Assembly (NCBI RefSeq): GCF_051622035.1
Contig: NC_135355.1
Location: 41,583,986 to 41,647,985 of the forward strand
Direction: 5' to 3'
DNA from: Arctopsyche grandis
Taxonomy: Eukaryota > Arthropoda > Insecta > Trichoptera > Hydropsychidae
Length of the DNA: 64,000 nucleotides
In this document: piece by piece, positions 1-10,330 of the stretch
Numbering within the stretch: the first letter of the stretch is position 1
How the letters are laid out: the number at the start of each line of letters is the position of its first letter
The notes under the pieces: generated by a model
Told to the model about the DNA's origin: nothing
The model's database searches: none
Seen by the model: only the letters and a program-made list of their open reading frames with translations
Translations under genes and position numbers: made by a program

Positions 1-111
1 TTTAAAAAATGGCAGATATATGTACGTACGTAGTAGGTTTAAAATTCAAAGTTTCTTTTAAATTTGGGAGCTTTTAAAAGGAGGAGATATATGAAACAGA
101 TCGATTAGAAC

Positions 112-395
112 ATGCTCAATAAGAAATGGAGACCATCAATTCATAATGTAAAAACATTTCCAAGAACCGACTGTAGATCTAATCATCTTATCCTTGCAGA
201 GTTGAAACTTAAATTAAGAATAACCTATGCTTCATCTGTATGGAATAACGCCTCGAATACTAACCTTTCCAAGCTCCAAGTAATACAAAATAAATCCCTA
301 GAAATAATTTATAATATATACTAACATATATACTAACTTTAAAAAAATGCATGCCATATATAATATTCCGTTTATTACAGACATTACTAACAAAC
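112..395 (+). mobile_element. LINE J1 fragment, C-terminal coding remnant
   Basis: This is a decayed, 5'-truncated piece of a Jockey/CR1-type non-LTR retrotransposon, called J1 here. The frame from 112 reads YASSVWNNASNTNLSKLQ, matching the J1 copy at 15220-15300. That stretch lies C-terminal to the reverse transcriptase (RT) palm in such LINEs. A stop near 322 and frame loss just before the words for HAIYNIP show it is dead. No RT catalytic motif is present because the 5' part is missing. The match ends near 395, where SINE-like sequence begins. The sequence similarity is clear; the clade is inferred from the protein style only. Confidence 0.75.
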
Positions 396-597
396 TAACC
401 AGTATTAATCGTATTTATACGATGTTTGTAATATCTGACCATATATGTCAGGTATTGTTTCGATTTACATGTGTATGTATATAATAATTATGTATTTAGA
501 TGTCTCGTTAATTGTGAGTTTTCAATGTCTTGTAATAAATTAGCCATAGTAATCTGTAATGTCACTATGGCGAAATTGTAAAATAAATAAATAAATA
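396..597 (+). mobile_element. SINE/LINE 3'-end fragment with terminal hairpin
   Basis: The segment around 405-490 recurs in reverse complement at about 63490-63580, inside a minus-strand SINE. The word ATGTCTCGTTAATT near 500 recurs near 54965 in another SINE. It ends with a hairpin (arms GCCATAGT at 542 and ACTATGGC at 565) and an (AAATA)n tail. The loop keeps TCTGTAATG but lacks the usual GCRTTGG word, so it looks shortened. The tRNA-like head is absent, so this is a 5'-truncated insertion. Confidence 0.6.
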
Positions 598-1294
598 ACA
601 CTGTTCGACACGAAAACTGGTTCAGAGACGAGATATGACTTTTCTTATAGATCTATGCCCAGTAAACACGAATCTGGTAATAAAAATGTTGATTGGCTCG
701 AGATTTGGAGATATGTATGTGTTTTTTAAATCGCGCGATTTTTCTATATCTTGGTGTTGTTCGGTCAATGTCTCAAAATCTGTCAATTTTCTGTTCAAAA
801 TGTATATTGAAATCTATAGTCGGGTATTTTATCTTTCATTGTAGTACTTTTCAGCTTTCAAATCTCTTTAAGTAGTGGTCCAGTTTAAATCAAAAGTCAA
901 AAGTACGTATTTTCACTTGGGATTTTTTTCCACTGTTAATACTATTTTATATTGAGTTTTTTCTATTGAAACATATTTATTGGGATAGTGGTTTGGAAAC
1001 ACCGTTTATTGATTTCGTTTAAAAGGGTTAGTTGGAAGTGTGCTGAATTTTAAATCGGTAATATTGTGAGCTAAAAGCTCGTACTAGTATTTACACGAAT
1101 CTGAATTGAATTAATAGGGATAATATATTAAATTGCCTTTATTTATGAGAATTTAACAAAATTCCTCTTATAAAAATCATATTTCGACTATTCTTGTTGA
1201 TTAATAACAAAAATTGTATTGATACCTCGATAAAATAAATGAATCTATAAGAAAAGTCATATCTCGTCTCTGAACCATTTTTCGCGTCAAACAG
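598..1294. mobile_element. TIR DNA transposon (non-autonomous), copy 1
   Basis: Inverted ends of about 50 bp face each other. The left end reads CACTGTTCGACACGAAAA then GGTTCAGAGACGAGATATGA; the right end near 1248-1294 is its reverse complement with a few changes. Two more copies lie at 12009-12625 (right end lost) and 55689-56081 (internally shortened). Short open frames here (635-875) recur in the other copies but carry no recognisable domain and are broken differently, so I do not call a gene. A cut-and-paste element is inferred from the TIRs; the superfamily is unknown. Confidence 0.75.
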
Positions 1295-2253
1295 CCAATA
1301 TCAACAAAAATATTAAAGAATTTTGTTGCATCAAAAAATACATTTACTCAACAGTAATTAAATACGAAGCCGTCATCATTCAAACGTGCGCTCGAAAGCT
1401 AGAAGAGTGTTACAATCGAGATACAATCGGCAGTATTATATGAATCATAAATATTTGATGAAAACGGAGCAATATACATACAAATAAATTCCTCATATTC
1501 ATCCAGGAGAACGGCACGCCATTAATCCATTTATAATTGACGAGTGTGCGGAAACGTTAATATAAACCGAACGCAACGATACGAGTATCGAACAAACTCA
1601 CTCGAATATACCGCAAGAGTTATTTACGACCATAATGTATACGACGCCGGGGAATATTTCACGTGAAAAAAAAAAGTATATGTATATAAATTTATTTATA
1701 TAAAAAGAGCGAATTCGCAAATTAGAAATTGACTTGAATTATCGCTTCTGAATATTTGAAAAGTTGCCACGATACGTCGATAAATTTTCGTCCGCGCGAA
1801 AATATTCTTTTTTCGCCGCGTGATGATCGGAAAATGGAGGAGAGAGAGGTGGGCGGGGGAAGAAGAAGCCTCGGTGAAAGAAGTTGGGTGAAATGCACCC
1901 CGTCGATATATATCTGCGGCATCTTTCACGTTTTCTTTTTCAAAAACTTCCTTTCAACTTCCTTGACTTATCGCCCCCATTTTCCGCCGAACACCTCAGC
2001 GGCACACTTCCGACTTAGCTCTGCAGAATTTTTATAAATACGGGAAAATGGGGAAACAATGTGTCGGATTTTTATGTTGAATTGTACATTATAGCATTTT
2101 TTGGAAATGTATAGCTTAAATTATTATGATAATAGTGAAGCAGGTACGTCAGAAGCTTCATAGTAATTTTAAATAACCTTGTGCAACTACAAGATAATTG
2201 CAAAATTTTAAATTAACCAGAAGTAGTATCTTCTTTTTTTATTTTTTTCATAT
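1295..2253. other. Single-copy DNA, no gene recognised
   Basis: The stretch has no match to other parts of the window. It contains a GC-richer purine-rich block near 1830-1900. Open frames on both strands around 1700-2040 lack domain signatures and overlap each other. The end near 2216 has a degenerate CCGGAAGT-type word (ACCAGAAGTAGT). Confidence 0.4.
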
Positions 2254-2636
2254 TGTTGCGTAGGGGTGGGTGGAGGATCCAAATTAAAGGCCAAAGTCGC
2301 TTCACAGCATTTATTGGGTGATTAAAGAGATCCACGCACTGCCAGTGCTCCGTCCAGAATGCCTTCATATGCTCTAAGTACCTGCTTATAAAGGGCAGGT
2401 CGCTCACTGCATCTTCCTCGACGCGTTTGTTGACATATTATTATAGTCACGCAACAGATATGCAGTCCCACGGTCTCGCGCTGTCAGTTCTGAGAACTCT
2501 AGCGGGAAACGACCAAATGCTGTTACCGACCACTAAGTTAATTCTGGGGGTCTCCATTGTAAGCCGACAGCACTTAAACCTGGAGATAATCCTTGAAAAT
2601 CAATTATAACGGCGGCTCCTTTTAGCATATGCTACA
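2254..2636 (-). mobile_element. Solo LTR of an LTR retrotransposon (family LTR3)
   Basis: A 383-bp block begins TGTTGCG and ends GCTACA on the plus strand, giving the canonical TG...CA ends. It is flanked by the 4-bp direct repeat ATAT at 2250-2253 and 2637-2640. Read on the minus strand it carries a TATA-like CTTTATAAGC near 2390 and the polyadenylation signal AATAAA near 2315. A diverged fragment with the same AATAAATGCTGTGAAGCG words lies at 62650-62815. No internal retroelement genes adjoin it, so it is a solo LTR left by recombination. A 4-bp TSD fits Gypsy-like elements, but the family cannot be fixed without internal sequence. Confidence 0.8.
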
Positions 2637-2695
2637 ATATCTTTCTCTTCTTAACCGTTGAATGAATTGACCTAAAACTTTTATACATATAAAAG

Positions 2696-3094
2696 GGGTC
2701 TACCTCACGGGCCTGAATGTGAAACAACCGGAAACGCAAATATTGCAAGGCAAAGATCGAAAATCGAAAGATCTTAAGTCGAAAGATAAAAAAAGGGTGC
2801 ATGGTAAACGGTACATACTCACTTAATTTGCGCGAGCAGGATACAACAGGAACAAGAGGAACAGGCTTTTCCTCCCGTATTCTGCGCGCGAACATTAATA
2901 CGGGAGGAAAAGCCTGTTTCTCTTGTTCCTGTTGTATCCTGCTCGCGGAAATTAAGTGAGTATGTACATGAGTATGTACCGTTTACCATGCACCCTTTTT
3001 TTATCTTTCGACTTGAGATCTTTCGATTTTCGATCTTTGCCTTCAGATATTTGCGTTTTAGGGGGTTTCACATTCGGGCCCGTGACGGAGACCG
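2696..3094. mobile_element. Foldback MITE, nearly palindromic, 9-bp TSD
   Basis: The element is two inverted arms of about 190 bp that meet near 2890, with termini GGTCTACC and GGAGACC. Direct repeats ATATAAAAG at 2687-2695 and 3095-3103 flank it. Arm words such as GGATACAACAGGAACAAGAG and its complement mark the centre. A second copy lies at 35973-36369 with the same arms. A 9-bp TSD with very long TIRs fits a Mutator-like (MULE) non-autonomous element; that class call is inference. It encodes nothing recognisable. Confidence 0.85.
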
Positions 3095-3103
3095 ATATAA
3101 AAG

Positions 3104-3945
3104 GTATGATAAAATTCAGAAAATGATATAATATAAATATTTTTTTCTCAACCGGAAGTATAACTTTACTCGTAAGTTTCAAGATTTTTTGCATTTTAAT
3201 GTGTCAAATTAAAATTTCATAATTTTAAGTTTCAACTTATTTATAAATAGCTTTTTTGCTTTTCTTCTACTAGTGACGCATTTCCTTTTACTTACTTCGA
3301 CCTTTTAAATGTGATTTCATATCTTGAGAAAATTATGATATAATCCTTGTATCAATGTCATAAAAAAATAGTAAATTTTATAAACCATTTATATGATAAA
3401 AAAATTCCACCGGACGATTTTTCCTAAACCATCAAATGTATAGAACTGATTATTTTTTTTTAATTTTTGATTAACCGGAAGTAGTATAAATATTCTATGT
3501 ACATCAGTGGTGGCCATATGTGCTTTCCTTAGGCGTAATTTATATTTTAGGCATGAATTTTTTTTCGACTAATAAAGGATGAATCAAGAAATCGATATCG
3601 TTTTCACATATTTTGAAAGGAATTAACTGCACTGAATACTTATGGTATATTGGTCACTGCTATTCCCGTTCATTGAGACAATTTTTACAAGATTTATTTT
3701 AGGTTTACTTCGCTAATCGGTCAGACAAGATTCCCTACATTCTTCCCATCGCTTTAAAACTGTGCCATTTTGCAAGGTTTGGCCGGCAGATTTAAATTTA
3801 AAGATTATTCAAGGTTAGATTTAAATTTCTTCCACTTATTCGATGGTGAAATATAATCGTAATAAACACGTTTAAAATTCCAAAAATTTTGGAGACGATG
3901 ACAGCTAATCATATGCCAGTAGCTTGTAGCCTTATGTACATATAT
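3104..3945. repeat. AT-rich DNA with CCGGAAGT motifs
   Basis: Two CCGGAAGT words occur at about 3153 and 3476, each after AACC or TAACC, as in the arrays at 28970-29130 and 31790-32680. The rest is AT-rich with no gene. Confidence 0.45.
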
Positions 3946-3947
3946 GT

Positions 3948-4062
3948 TTGAGTTTCCGCCTCTCACTCATTTTGTCAGATTTTAATAGTTTAAACGCCTA
4001 TAACTATAACATATTTCACACTGTATCTTATAAAATTTGCATTATAAGCTTCCATATTGTCT
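3948..4062 (-). mobile_element. MITE-V fragment (5' leader part)
   Basis: On the minus strand this matches the leader segment of MITE-V: the words GTTTAAAC, TATAGGCG and TTTATAA of the 34660-34750 and 37090-37160 copies appear in the same order. The short conserved reading frame is not included. Confidence 0.55.
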
Positions 4063-4179
4063 CATATGTATATATTTTTACTTTACTAACAGGTTATTCA
4101 CACTGCCGTTTATATGCAGTTGCTGGCTTGAGCTGTGCTCGTATAAACGAACCTTAATCCGCACCTGGATAATACATAT

Positions 4180-4660
4180 TGTTATGTACCTCGCTAATCA
4201 ATGTAGTCGACTAACCAGTAGGGATAAGACACACCATAATTTGTGGCACACCCAAATTAATAAGAAGCACCATTGATTTATAGCACACCTTAAACACTGA
4301 CTAACCAAAATTGTACGACACGTGTTTTCAACACTTCATTGTTTTAAAGAAGAGTATATAAACTCATTACTGAGTAATTAGAATTTAAGTTAGTCATCAC
4401 CATCGAGACTCCGAGAGTGGTAGTCATCACCATAGAGACTCCGAGAGTAGCAGTCAACACATCAGCAGCAGAACAAAGTTAAATAGTGAAACAAAGTTAA
4501 AGTGAAACAGTTCTACGTATCTCATTTAAATTCTCCGTTCCATAATTAAATTCTACCAATAAGATAAATGCAACACTTTAATAGCAATAAAAATATCTTG
4601 GTAAGTTAATCAAGTAGCTTAAAAAAGAAAAATTATTTAATTTTTCATTGGAACGTGACA
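4180..4660 (+). mobile_element. Solo LTR (family LTR1)
   Basis: The block starts TGTTATGTACCTCGC and ends GGAACGTGACA. It matches 59701-60195 (same strand) and 46405-46880 (opposite strand). It has a TATA box (AGTATATAAACTC near 4352), then two tandem units of about 33-36 bp built on AGTCATCACCATCGAGACTC near 4394 and 4430, then a polyadenylation region with a short hairpin around CTTGGTAAGTTAATCAAG. No internal domain follows, so it is a solo LTR. A clear TSD was not found. Confidence 0.75.
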
Positions 4661-4664
4661 ATAC

Positions 4665-4885
4665 ATGCGTATTGATTTTCGGATTGTAAATGGGTTTTTG
4701 AGCTCTTTTTCCTATTATGCTGTAGATTAACATTAGAATAATATAATACTATGATTATTAACCAAATTAAATTAAATTGTAAAAAAGAAAATGATCAGTA
4801 GATCAGTAGCTATTAAAATAGATATAAGATGTATTGTGAACATAATTTCGTAATAATAAAAAGCATTTAAAAATCAAAAAAAAAT
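4665..4885 (+). mobile_element. LINE J1 3' untranslated end
   Basis: This matches the 3' UTR of the fuller J1 at 15570-15775. Shared words include GGGTTTTTGAGCTC and the terminal AATAATAAAAAGCATTT. Coding sequence is missing, as in most copies here, which is typical of 5'-truncated LINE insertion. Confidence 0.8.
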
Positions 4886-5648
4886 ACGTATTGATTTTGA
4901 GAAGATTTGTAGTTTGCTCAATCAAACAAACGACAGTTAAAAATTAATAACCAAACAATTATATTGCTTTGCTTTAGTTAATTGAGAGAAAGCAGTTAAT
5001 CCGTTGCTGTCTTGTAATATCCATTTAAAATTTAATAGGCACCAGACAATTCATTGGGAAGATAGTACATATCAAATGAAGCCCATTAAGAGGCTGTACA
5101 GCAGCGCCTTGTCCATACAAACGTACTATACTTCTCCCTTCCTTAATTATGGCACTAGAAAAATTATTTTTTAATATGCTATGGATATCCACCATTGGGG
5201 TGCATCTATCGTTTTATTTTTTATATGAGCTAGGAGCCGCCAAACATCTATAAAATCGCCTCTTTTTTACACCCACGAAACGAGTCCAGCGTGCTTATTT
5301 AACGGTCGATTTAAAAAAAAATACGCCGATAAATGCACAGAAAGTATCTTTCTCATACCGATGATGAATTTTTTTTAAAAATTGGTCCACTTTTGGAGGA
5401 GAAAATAGTAGAATACGAAACCTCGATTTTGTCAATTTAAAATACGTTTTATCTGGTCGAAGCGCAACTGTCGCATTCACTCAATATATATATATTGATA
5501 TATATTGTCGCATTCACTCAATATATACATACACTCAATATATATATCGAAGAAAGGAACGATAACAAAATTAAGGTTTCAGGTGTACAGTCCTCTTAAG
5601 TATAAATCAAACGTAAAAATAATTAGCCATCGTATGTACGTTCAGGTT
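4886..5648. other. AT-rich DNA without recognised gene
   Basis: No coding signal is visible. A short local tandem occurs at 5474-5545 (CATTCACTCAATATATA, two to three times). Confidence 0.4.
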
Positions 5649-5755
5649 AAAAAACATAATTAAATTCTACCAATAAGATAAATGTTACACTTTAATAATA
5701 ATAAAAATATCTTGGTTATTTACCAAGTAGTTTAAAAATAGAAAAATTACAATAT
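5649..5755 (+). mobile_element. LTR1 3'-end fragment
   Basis: This segment repeats the last 110 bp or so of LTR1, including AATTAAATTCTACCAATAAG, AAAATATCTTGG and the CTTGGTTATTTACCAAG hairpin. Only the end of the LTR is present. Confidence 0.65.
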
Positions 5756-7016
5756 TAAGTCTAAATTCTATATAATTATTATAAAATTTGGATATGTACG
5801 ATATGAAATTTCCCATGTATAAGTGTCAGATTAAGGTTAAGTAGCATAGTAAATTTGGCAAAAATTCAAAGCCAACCGGAACTGGTTGCTTTTTCTCTTT
5901 TACATATTTTCCTAGAACTGAATACTGACCTTAGGCAAAATTGCCATGACGTGAAGTGACTAACCTGCATCACCCATATGTACCTTCTGATTTTCCACAT
6001 ACACGCATACATACATGTACCTTTGAATTTTCCGACCGAAATGTAAATTCACATTAACACGTCTTACCTGGCCTCGCATTTCCCACATTACACGAACCCG
6101 CCCGTCGTACTTCATAGTCGTCTTGGTAAAGTTTCGTTAATTCGGCACATCTCACTTCGTGCTCACGTCCCCGAAACGATGTCCGGGACCCTTAATCTGC
6201 CCGGCAATACAGCCTCTTTTTGTTTCTCGCGGCCCCGAATTTACTGCTAGACCTTAATGAGAGTTTTTTTCCCTTCTTCTGCCGACACAAAAGCCGGGTC
6301 CGTCGTTTTTGCCACCCCCGCAAGTGGGTTCGGTTCCTCAAGACCGAGGGTCGGATGGCCAAAATCTACCTGTTCGTGTAAAATAAGACTGTATTCGGAG
6401 CACGTAGAGCGCGAGTGCGCAGTAAACCATTTGCAAAGGGCTTATCTTGCATGTTAAGCGGCTCGCCCAACACCAAAAACAACAACTTAAGACCGTGGAC
6501 CCTCTGCGGGTCCAAACTCTAAAAAAAAAACTCCGTTACTGGACCTTTAACTGCGTCGATTCAGATCTTTCTCACATAACTCATATACAGTAAACGCGCG
6601 GGTACTATTAACCCTCTAATCTAATACTAGCGAATACATTTATGTGGTCCGCTCAGGCCGTAACCAAATCGAGAAATTCCTTTCGGAAAATTTCAAAACT
6701 CACAACATTTCAACCGAATTAAAGCAACAACCAATTAAGTGTGGGTCAATTTAATGAAAATAATATACGTAAATACCCACATGTATTCGTCCTCTTTTTA
6801 GAAGCTTTAACTCTTTGAACTACAGGGTAGCGAATATATACGTTCTGTATATTATGAATTGTTGGGTCACCTTTAAGCCCTATTCGCTCTTAATTTAAAC
6901 AAATAAATTATATACGGTTTACATATATGAGATGATAGTATATTGAAAGTGAGAAAAGTAACTATTTTGGTTGTGAAGGGGCGGTAAAAAGCCGCATTTG
7001 GATAGATAACTGTTAT
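5756..7016. other. Single-copy island, GC-richer core
   Basis: The part from about 6050 to 6560 is GC- and CpG-richer than its surroundings and matches nothing else in the window. An open frame at 6257-6457 shows no domain. It resembles the other single-copy islands and could be a regulatory element or intronic DNA. Confidence 0.35.
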
Positions 7017-7258
7017 TGTTCTCGAATAATTTTCAATTTAATCGACACAGAAAATATTTGTTTGCGAGCCACAAAAATGCTGGGATTCTTACTACGAGTT
7101 AGTAAACCTTTCCAGAGTGCGTTGGTGCTTAAAATGCTTTATGAATCTCTAGTACGTAACATTCTAGAATTTTCTTCCATTACATGGAATCCTAACCATA
7201 TAACTCATTCATTAAAGATTAAGAGAATCCAAAAACGGTTTCTCAAATATCTTTATTT
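7017..7258 (+). mobile_element. LINE J2 copy A, first segment
   Basis: Frame 7062-7256 reads MLGFLLRVSKPFQSAL and LVRNILEFSSITWNP, the post-palm region of a Jockey/CR1-type RT. It stops abruptly at 7258 and continues at 8511 (YGYYP), so the antisense J2 copy B inserted into it. Copy A is plus strand and 5'-truncated, since no palm motif precedes it. Confidence 0.85.
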
Positions 7259-7460
7259 ATTTATTTATTTAACATATTAGCCACAGTGACATTACAGAGA
7301 TCTCCAACGCGTCGCTGTGGCCGGTCATTCAGTAATAATAACATGATAACAGTAATAATAACAATATTAACACAACATCATTAAAATCATAAAATCATAA
7401 AAAAAAAAAGAAAAACATAGATAAAGTAATAACAATCATTAATATTTATAATAGGCAAAA

Positions 7461-8018
7461 TCAACCACTGGCATTCCTCAATAACCACTCAACCAGATTA
7501 GTATATTTTATATTGAAGAGGTCAATTTCACCATAAATCCTGTTAAGCAGATATATCGCTCTAGATATAGGAGCCGTTGACAACATATTTGTGCGAGCCA
7601 CAGGAGGAACAAACAAATCACAATTTCTCAAGTCCCTGAATTTACAAGGTGCATTAAACCTAAATTCCTTTAGAACCTGAGGATTGTGTATTATCCCATT
7701 CAACAGCTTAAAAAAGTGTCTTCCCAGTAACATATTCCGACGAGACTCCAATGAGTTGAAACCTAACGCCCCTAATAGGAATGCACTAGGATATAGCCAA
7801 GGATAATAACCATACTGTTTCAAATAAAGATATCTGAGAAACCGTTTTTGGATTCTCTCAATCTTCAATGAATGAGTTATATGGGTAGGATTCCATATAA
7901 TAGAAGAAAATTCTAGAATACTACGTACTAAAGATTCATAAAGAATTTTAAGCACCAACGTACTCTGGAAAGGTTTGCTAACTCTTAGTAAGAATCCCAG
8001 CATTTTTGTTGCACGCAA
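7461..8018 (-). pseudogene. LINE J2 copy B C-terminal region
   Basis: This open stretch of 185 codons begins MRATKMLGFLLRVSK and ends at the natural stop after LLRNASG. It is the C-terminal segment found downstream of RT in this LINE family. It is the best reference for the broken copy A and for fragments at 24955-25140 and 49914-50390. Between 8186 and 8018 the frame has further stops, so it is not expressed as part of an intact ORF2. Confidence 0.8.
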
Positions 8019-8185
8019 ACAAATATTGTCTATTATTTAAATTGAAAATTATTCGAGAACAAGACCCCCAAATCACAATATGCATCTACAAACTTTAATT
8101 CAACACCACTTAGGCGATATGGATAAATCAAGCGATTTGAAGATCTTGTCACATTGAGAACACAGCATTTTTGAATGCTAAAAAA

Positions 8186-8510
8186 TTATTTATTATCGAC
8201 AGACCAACTTGACAGCGCATCTAAGTCCAATTGGAGAAGGGCTGCGTCACTATGAGACTTAACTGTCTTAAAAAGCTTAAGGTCATCGGCGAATAAAAGA
8301 TAGTCTGAATACTTAATTATTTTTGAGATGTCATTAATGTAAATTAAAAAGAATAATGTCCCTAAGTTGGACCCCTGAGGTACCCCAGAATATGAAAAAA
8401 ACTCATTTGAGGAATTAGGGTGAAAATATTCAAATTGCCTCCGATTTTCAAAGTAATTTTGTATAAGTTGCATCAAGCTATTTGATAAACCAAAATTTCT
8501 TAACTTATGG
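8186..8510 (-). pseudogene. Reverse transcriptase palm fragment of LINE J2 copy B
   Basis: The translated piece covers RT motifs up to the metal-binding FADD box: NSLMQLIQNYFENRRQ, then SGVPQGSNLG, LIYINDI and FADDLKLF. An intact RT has FADD or YADD here, so the catalytic box itself is preserved. The upstream endonuclease, the RT fingers and ORF1 are absent. The frame ends in TAA inside the conserved WSVDNK region and the same frame resumes homology after it. Confidence 0.85.
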
Positions 8511-8773
8511 ATTTATATGAAACGGTATGGTTATTATCCTAGTTCATTCCTATTAGGGGCGTTGGGTTTCAACTCATCGGAGTCTCGTCGAGATATGTTA
8601 CTGGGAAGGCACTTTTTTAAGCTGTTTAATGGGCTAATACACAATCCTCAGGTTCTTAATGAATTTAGGTTTTATGCACCTTGTAAATTCGGGGACCTGA
8701 GGAATCGTGATTTGTTTGTTCCTCCTGTGGCTCGCACAAATATGTTGGCAACGACTCTTACATATATCTAGGG
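8511..8773 (+). mobile_element. LINE J2 copy A, second segment
   Basis: Homology to J2 resumes with YGYYP..SSFLLGALGFNS and runs to NMLATT. Relative to copy B it has lost the codons for WLYP. It is cut at 8773 by the hAT element. The duplicated 8-mer ATCTAGGG at 8766-8773 is LINE sequence. Confidence 0.85.
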
Positions 8774-9797
8774 CAGTGCTACTCAAACTATGGTCCGCGG
8801 CCCATTACTGGTCCGCGGAGAAAGACGTAATTAAAAAAATAAAACAATAGCTTATGTCAGAACTATTTCAGAATATAGACAGGATAGCCAAGCTAGCTTA
8901 TTTTAAAGATATTTTTTTCATTTTGAATGGCCTTAACTTATCCATGCAAGGAAGAATGTCATCTTGTTTCACAATGGCAGACAATACAGATGGGTTGAAA
9001 CGAAACTAAAAACATGGAAGATTCGTGTTTCAAACGATTGCTATGACATGTTTCACAATTTGGCTGATAATATTTACGAAGGAGGAGAGGAGCATTTAAT
9101 ATTACGTCTTTGCGCGATATAATCAGTTGTCATTTGACAAATTTATCAGAGCGATTCGATTTCTATTTTCCACCAGATGACGATCCACGAAAGGGAAAAG
9201 GATGGATACGAAATCCATTTTTGCCATGGAATGATGAAATATCACCTAATTTGGAAGATAAACTAATTGATCTGACTGCAAATCAAGAATTAAAAAAAAA
9301 TGTTTTGAAACCACAACTTCACTTGCAGGCTTTTGGATCAAATTAAAAGTAGAATTCCCATATTTTTATGAACTTGCAGTGAAAACTTTTTTATCATTTG
9401 CATCAACTTCTGCGATACTGGTTTCTCAACTATGAGTATATTTAAAACAAAACATCGTAATAATGTGGATATTTATGATCCTTTGCTTGTGGCATTGTCT
9501 TCGATTAAACCACGACTGGATAAGTTATCTAATAACAAACAAGCTCATATGTACATATGTATCATTAGTTTTTTTTTCATTTTTTATCTTTGTCTATATT
9601 TAAGTATATTCATATTGTACTTCTTTGAATTCAATAAAATAAATTTTACTATTTAGATTTTATATTATTTTAATTTGTTTACAAGTTTTCAACCATATAC
9701 ATATATAACCTTTTTATTTTAAAATATGATGCTGGTCCGTGAGAATTACTGAAAAATATAAACTGGTCCGCCAGCTGAAAAAGTTTGAGTAGCACTG
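8774..9797 (+). mobile_element. hAT transposon with 8-bp TSD
   Basis: Perfect 16-bp TIRs CAGTGCTACTCAAACT / AGTTTGAGTAGCACTG bound a 1024-bp element. The 8-bp TSD ATCTAGGG is at 8766-8773 and 9798-9805. Just inside both ends is the word ACTGGTCCGC. An 8-bp TSD and CAG-type ends are hallmarks of hAT elements. The inside holds a broken hAT transposase C-terminus. It inserted into LINE J2 copy A. Confidence 0.95.
9110..9545 (+). pseudogene. hAT transposase C-terminal remnant (ZBED5-like)
   Basis: The frame 9110-9346 reads HLTNLSERFDFYFPPDDDP and GWIRNPFLPW, and 9432-9545 reads FKTKHRNNVDIYDPLL and KPRLDKLSNNKQAH. These are the words of the C-terminal (dimerisation) region of hAT transposases of the ZBED5/FAM200 type. 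A stop near 9344 and a frame change before 9432 break it. The N-terminal BED finger and the catalytic core are missing, so it cannot act alone. Confidence 0.8.
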
Positions 9798-9805
9798 ATC
9801 TAGGG

Positions 9806-10085
9806 CGATATATCTGCTTAACCGGATTGCTGGTAAAATTGACCTCTTCAATATAAACTATGCTAATCTGGTTGAGTGGTTGTTGAGGAATGCCAGTGGT
9901 TGATTTTGCCAATTATAAATGTGAATGATTGTTATTTCTATGATTTTATGATTATAATGATGTTGTGTTATTATTATAAGTTATTATTATTGTTATCATG
10001 TTATTATTATTGAATGAATGGCCTCAGTGACGCGTTGGAGCTCTCTGTAATGTGACTGTGGCTAATATGTTAAATAAATAAATAA
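9806..10085 (+). mobile_element. LINE J2 copy A, 3' end
   Basis: After the hAT element the LINE continues with codons for RIAGKIDLFNINYANLVEWLL and the stop TGA, then a 3' UTR. The terminal hairpin at 10021-10061 has arms GCCTCAGT and ACTGTGGC around a loop with CGCGTTGG and TCTGTAATG, followed by (AAATA)n. Confidence 0.88.
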
Positions 10086-10125
10086 GTTGCTTCACACTCA
10101 CACAAAATTCCTCTGTAATTTTCAA

Positions 10126-10330
10126 TGAGTTTATGATTAAACTCCTCTGGTTTCATGTCGGAGACATTAGTTATTTATTTTATTTATTTATATAGTTTTA
10201 GCTATTTAGTTTATTTAAAAATACATTCTTAATTACTTAACTCTAAAATTTTATATATAAATTTATATGCACTGTCCTTCACAGAGGTGTCTCCTCACAC
10301 CTCGTAAGAATACATTCACACAAGTTGCAA
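10126..10330 (-). mobile_element. LINE L3 3'-end fragment
   Basis: This matches 22520-22700 over about 170 bp and, more weakly, 30207-30420 and 40609-40870. In those longer copies the minus strand encodes an RT C-terminus, so this is the 3' end of the same minus-strand LINE. The tail lies at about 10170-10195. Confidence 0.65.

Larger units (their letters stand above)
7259..8510 (-). mobile_element. LINE J2 copy B, RT fragment inserted in copy A
   Basis: On the minus strand the frame at 8510-8186 contains SGVPQGSNLG then FADDLKLF, the RT palm with the catalytic Asp pair (codons at 8282-8293). After a premature TAA at about 8186 the homology continues through 8018-7461, ending LVEWLLRNASG. 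The 3' end at about 7268-7322 carries a hairpin with 11-bp arms (GCCACAG..GAC / GTC..CTGTGGC) and an (AAATA)n tail. It is a 5'-truncated, inactivated LINE. The RT residues are seen; a Jockey/CR1-type clade is inferred. Confidence 0.88.

Noticed and set aside
7017-8510. Inverted J2 copies considered as one twin-primed LINE insertion
   Set aside because: The plus segment duplicates sequence also present in the minus copy and resumes at 8511, so it is an insertion of one copy into another.
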